Shown here piece by piece: positions 63,717 through 64,000 of a stretch of 64,000 nucleotides of DNA. Source of the stretch: Gari tellinella (lineage: Eukaryota > Mollusca > Bivalvia > Cardiida > Psammobiidae); the NCBI GenBank assembly GCA_922989275.2, contig OV277864.1, positions 56,171,550 to 56,235,549 of the forward strand. The letters are read 5' to 3'. The notes below the pieces were generated by a model. It ran no database searches and had not been told where the DNA came from. It worked only from the letters and a program-made list of their open reading frames with translations. Position numbers and translations under genes: made by a program. Every line of letters begins with the position of its first letter. Position 1 is the first letter of the stretch.

Positions 63717-64000
63717 GTTTTTCATATTTTAAAGCTGGTTCCTTTTTCAGCACATTGCCCCTGGTACCCTGCATACAATGCTGTCAAAATTTGCTTACCG
63801 GGTTTTGAGCTTTTAGGAGTAAAGGGGTGGGAGAGAGAAGTTGAAAATCTTGATTCTGATAATTGATAGACAGTTTTTGTGTGAGTGAAATGATTATCAT
63901 GTTAAGCAAGTCTCAAGTTAAAGGGACTCGCAACCGGATGGTGTACTTGTCAAAATAAAATAAAATACTCAAATAAAAGCAAATTTGTGGCATTATTTGG
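63717..64000. other. Low-repeat interval, no gene recognised
   Basis: AT-rich right edge; nothing supported. Confidence 0.5.

Overview
This window looks like non-coding DNA from an animal nuclear genome, most likely a bivalve mollusc. The basis is its texture: AT-rich, no long open reading frames, hundreds of short interspersed hairpin repeats, several minisatellites, and two repeat types I associate with bivalve genomes (one opening AGCTCACCTGAG and closing in GGCCCTCTTGTT, one opening ATACCCCCACCACTAGTGG). A dreissenid mussel is only a guess. I found no protein-coding gene, rRNA or intact tRNA that I can support. The longest open frames (up to 377 codons, minus strand, 25.3-29.3 kb) are translations of a 51-bp tandem repeat.

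The main content is a dense population of palindromic MITE-like elements, labelled here by letter. A: about 185 bp, ends CAGGGCTCCAGATAAG, core of two ~32-bp arms reading CCTATGGTGTTACTACTCAT; about 19 copies. B: about 250 bp, TTAA target with ends CCCATTACCCCATA (piggyBac-like), core CTTAAAGCAGG/CTGCTTTACTTTCA; about 45 whole or partial copies. C: about 250 bp, TTAA plus CTCTTTGAACCCTAG, core GCAAACAGTGTAGACCCAGA. D: about 210 bp, TA target with ends CAGTAAAACCTCTCTATTA (pogo/Tigger-like), with a core closely related to B. E: about 225 bp, TTAA plus CTCTTTGCATGCTGGG, core CAAACAGTTTGGATCCAGAT. F: a short hairpin, GAAAAGTAATGCAGAAAGCT. B, C and E, and one further type (G), nest inside one another at TTAA sites, often at the TTAA in the middle of the host hairpin.

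Layout: 1-1.47 kb, 37-bp minisatellite with an embedded 270-bp module. 1.5-10.9 kb, MITE field. 10.97-12.44 kb, second copy of the module followed by a 44-bp minisatellite. 12.9-25.1 kb, MITE field with an ATACCCCC element nested in B. 25.3-29.4 kb, 51-bp tandem array. 29.6-47.1 kb, MITE field including an unusual 1.05-kb inverted-repeat element rich in CC-two bases-GG-AAA motifs (37.4-38.5 kb) and a long foldback (46.4 kb). 47.45-50.56 kb, 23/28-bp minisatellite split by a 1.22-kb pogo-like element. 51.4-61.8 kb, MITE field with a TAG microsatellite (56.1 kb). 61.95-63.72 kb, an AGCTCACCTGAG element. Low-repeat islands of 0.3-1 kb lie between; I see no gene in them.

The observations I rate highest are: (i) several MITEs sit between long direct duplications (46-150 bp) of their flanks; (ii) TTAA elements nest in the hairpin centres of other elements; (iii) the piggyBac-like B and pogo-like D families share one hairpin core. 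Coordinates of degenerate copies are good to roughly 5-20 bp. Family names are by eye; no database was searched.
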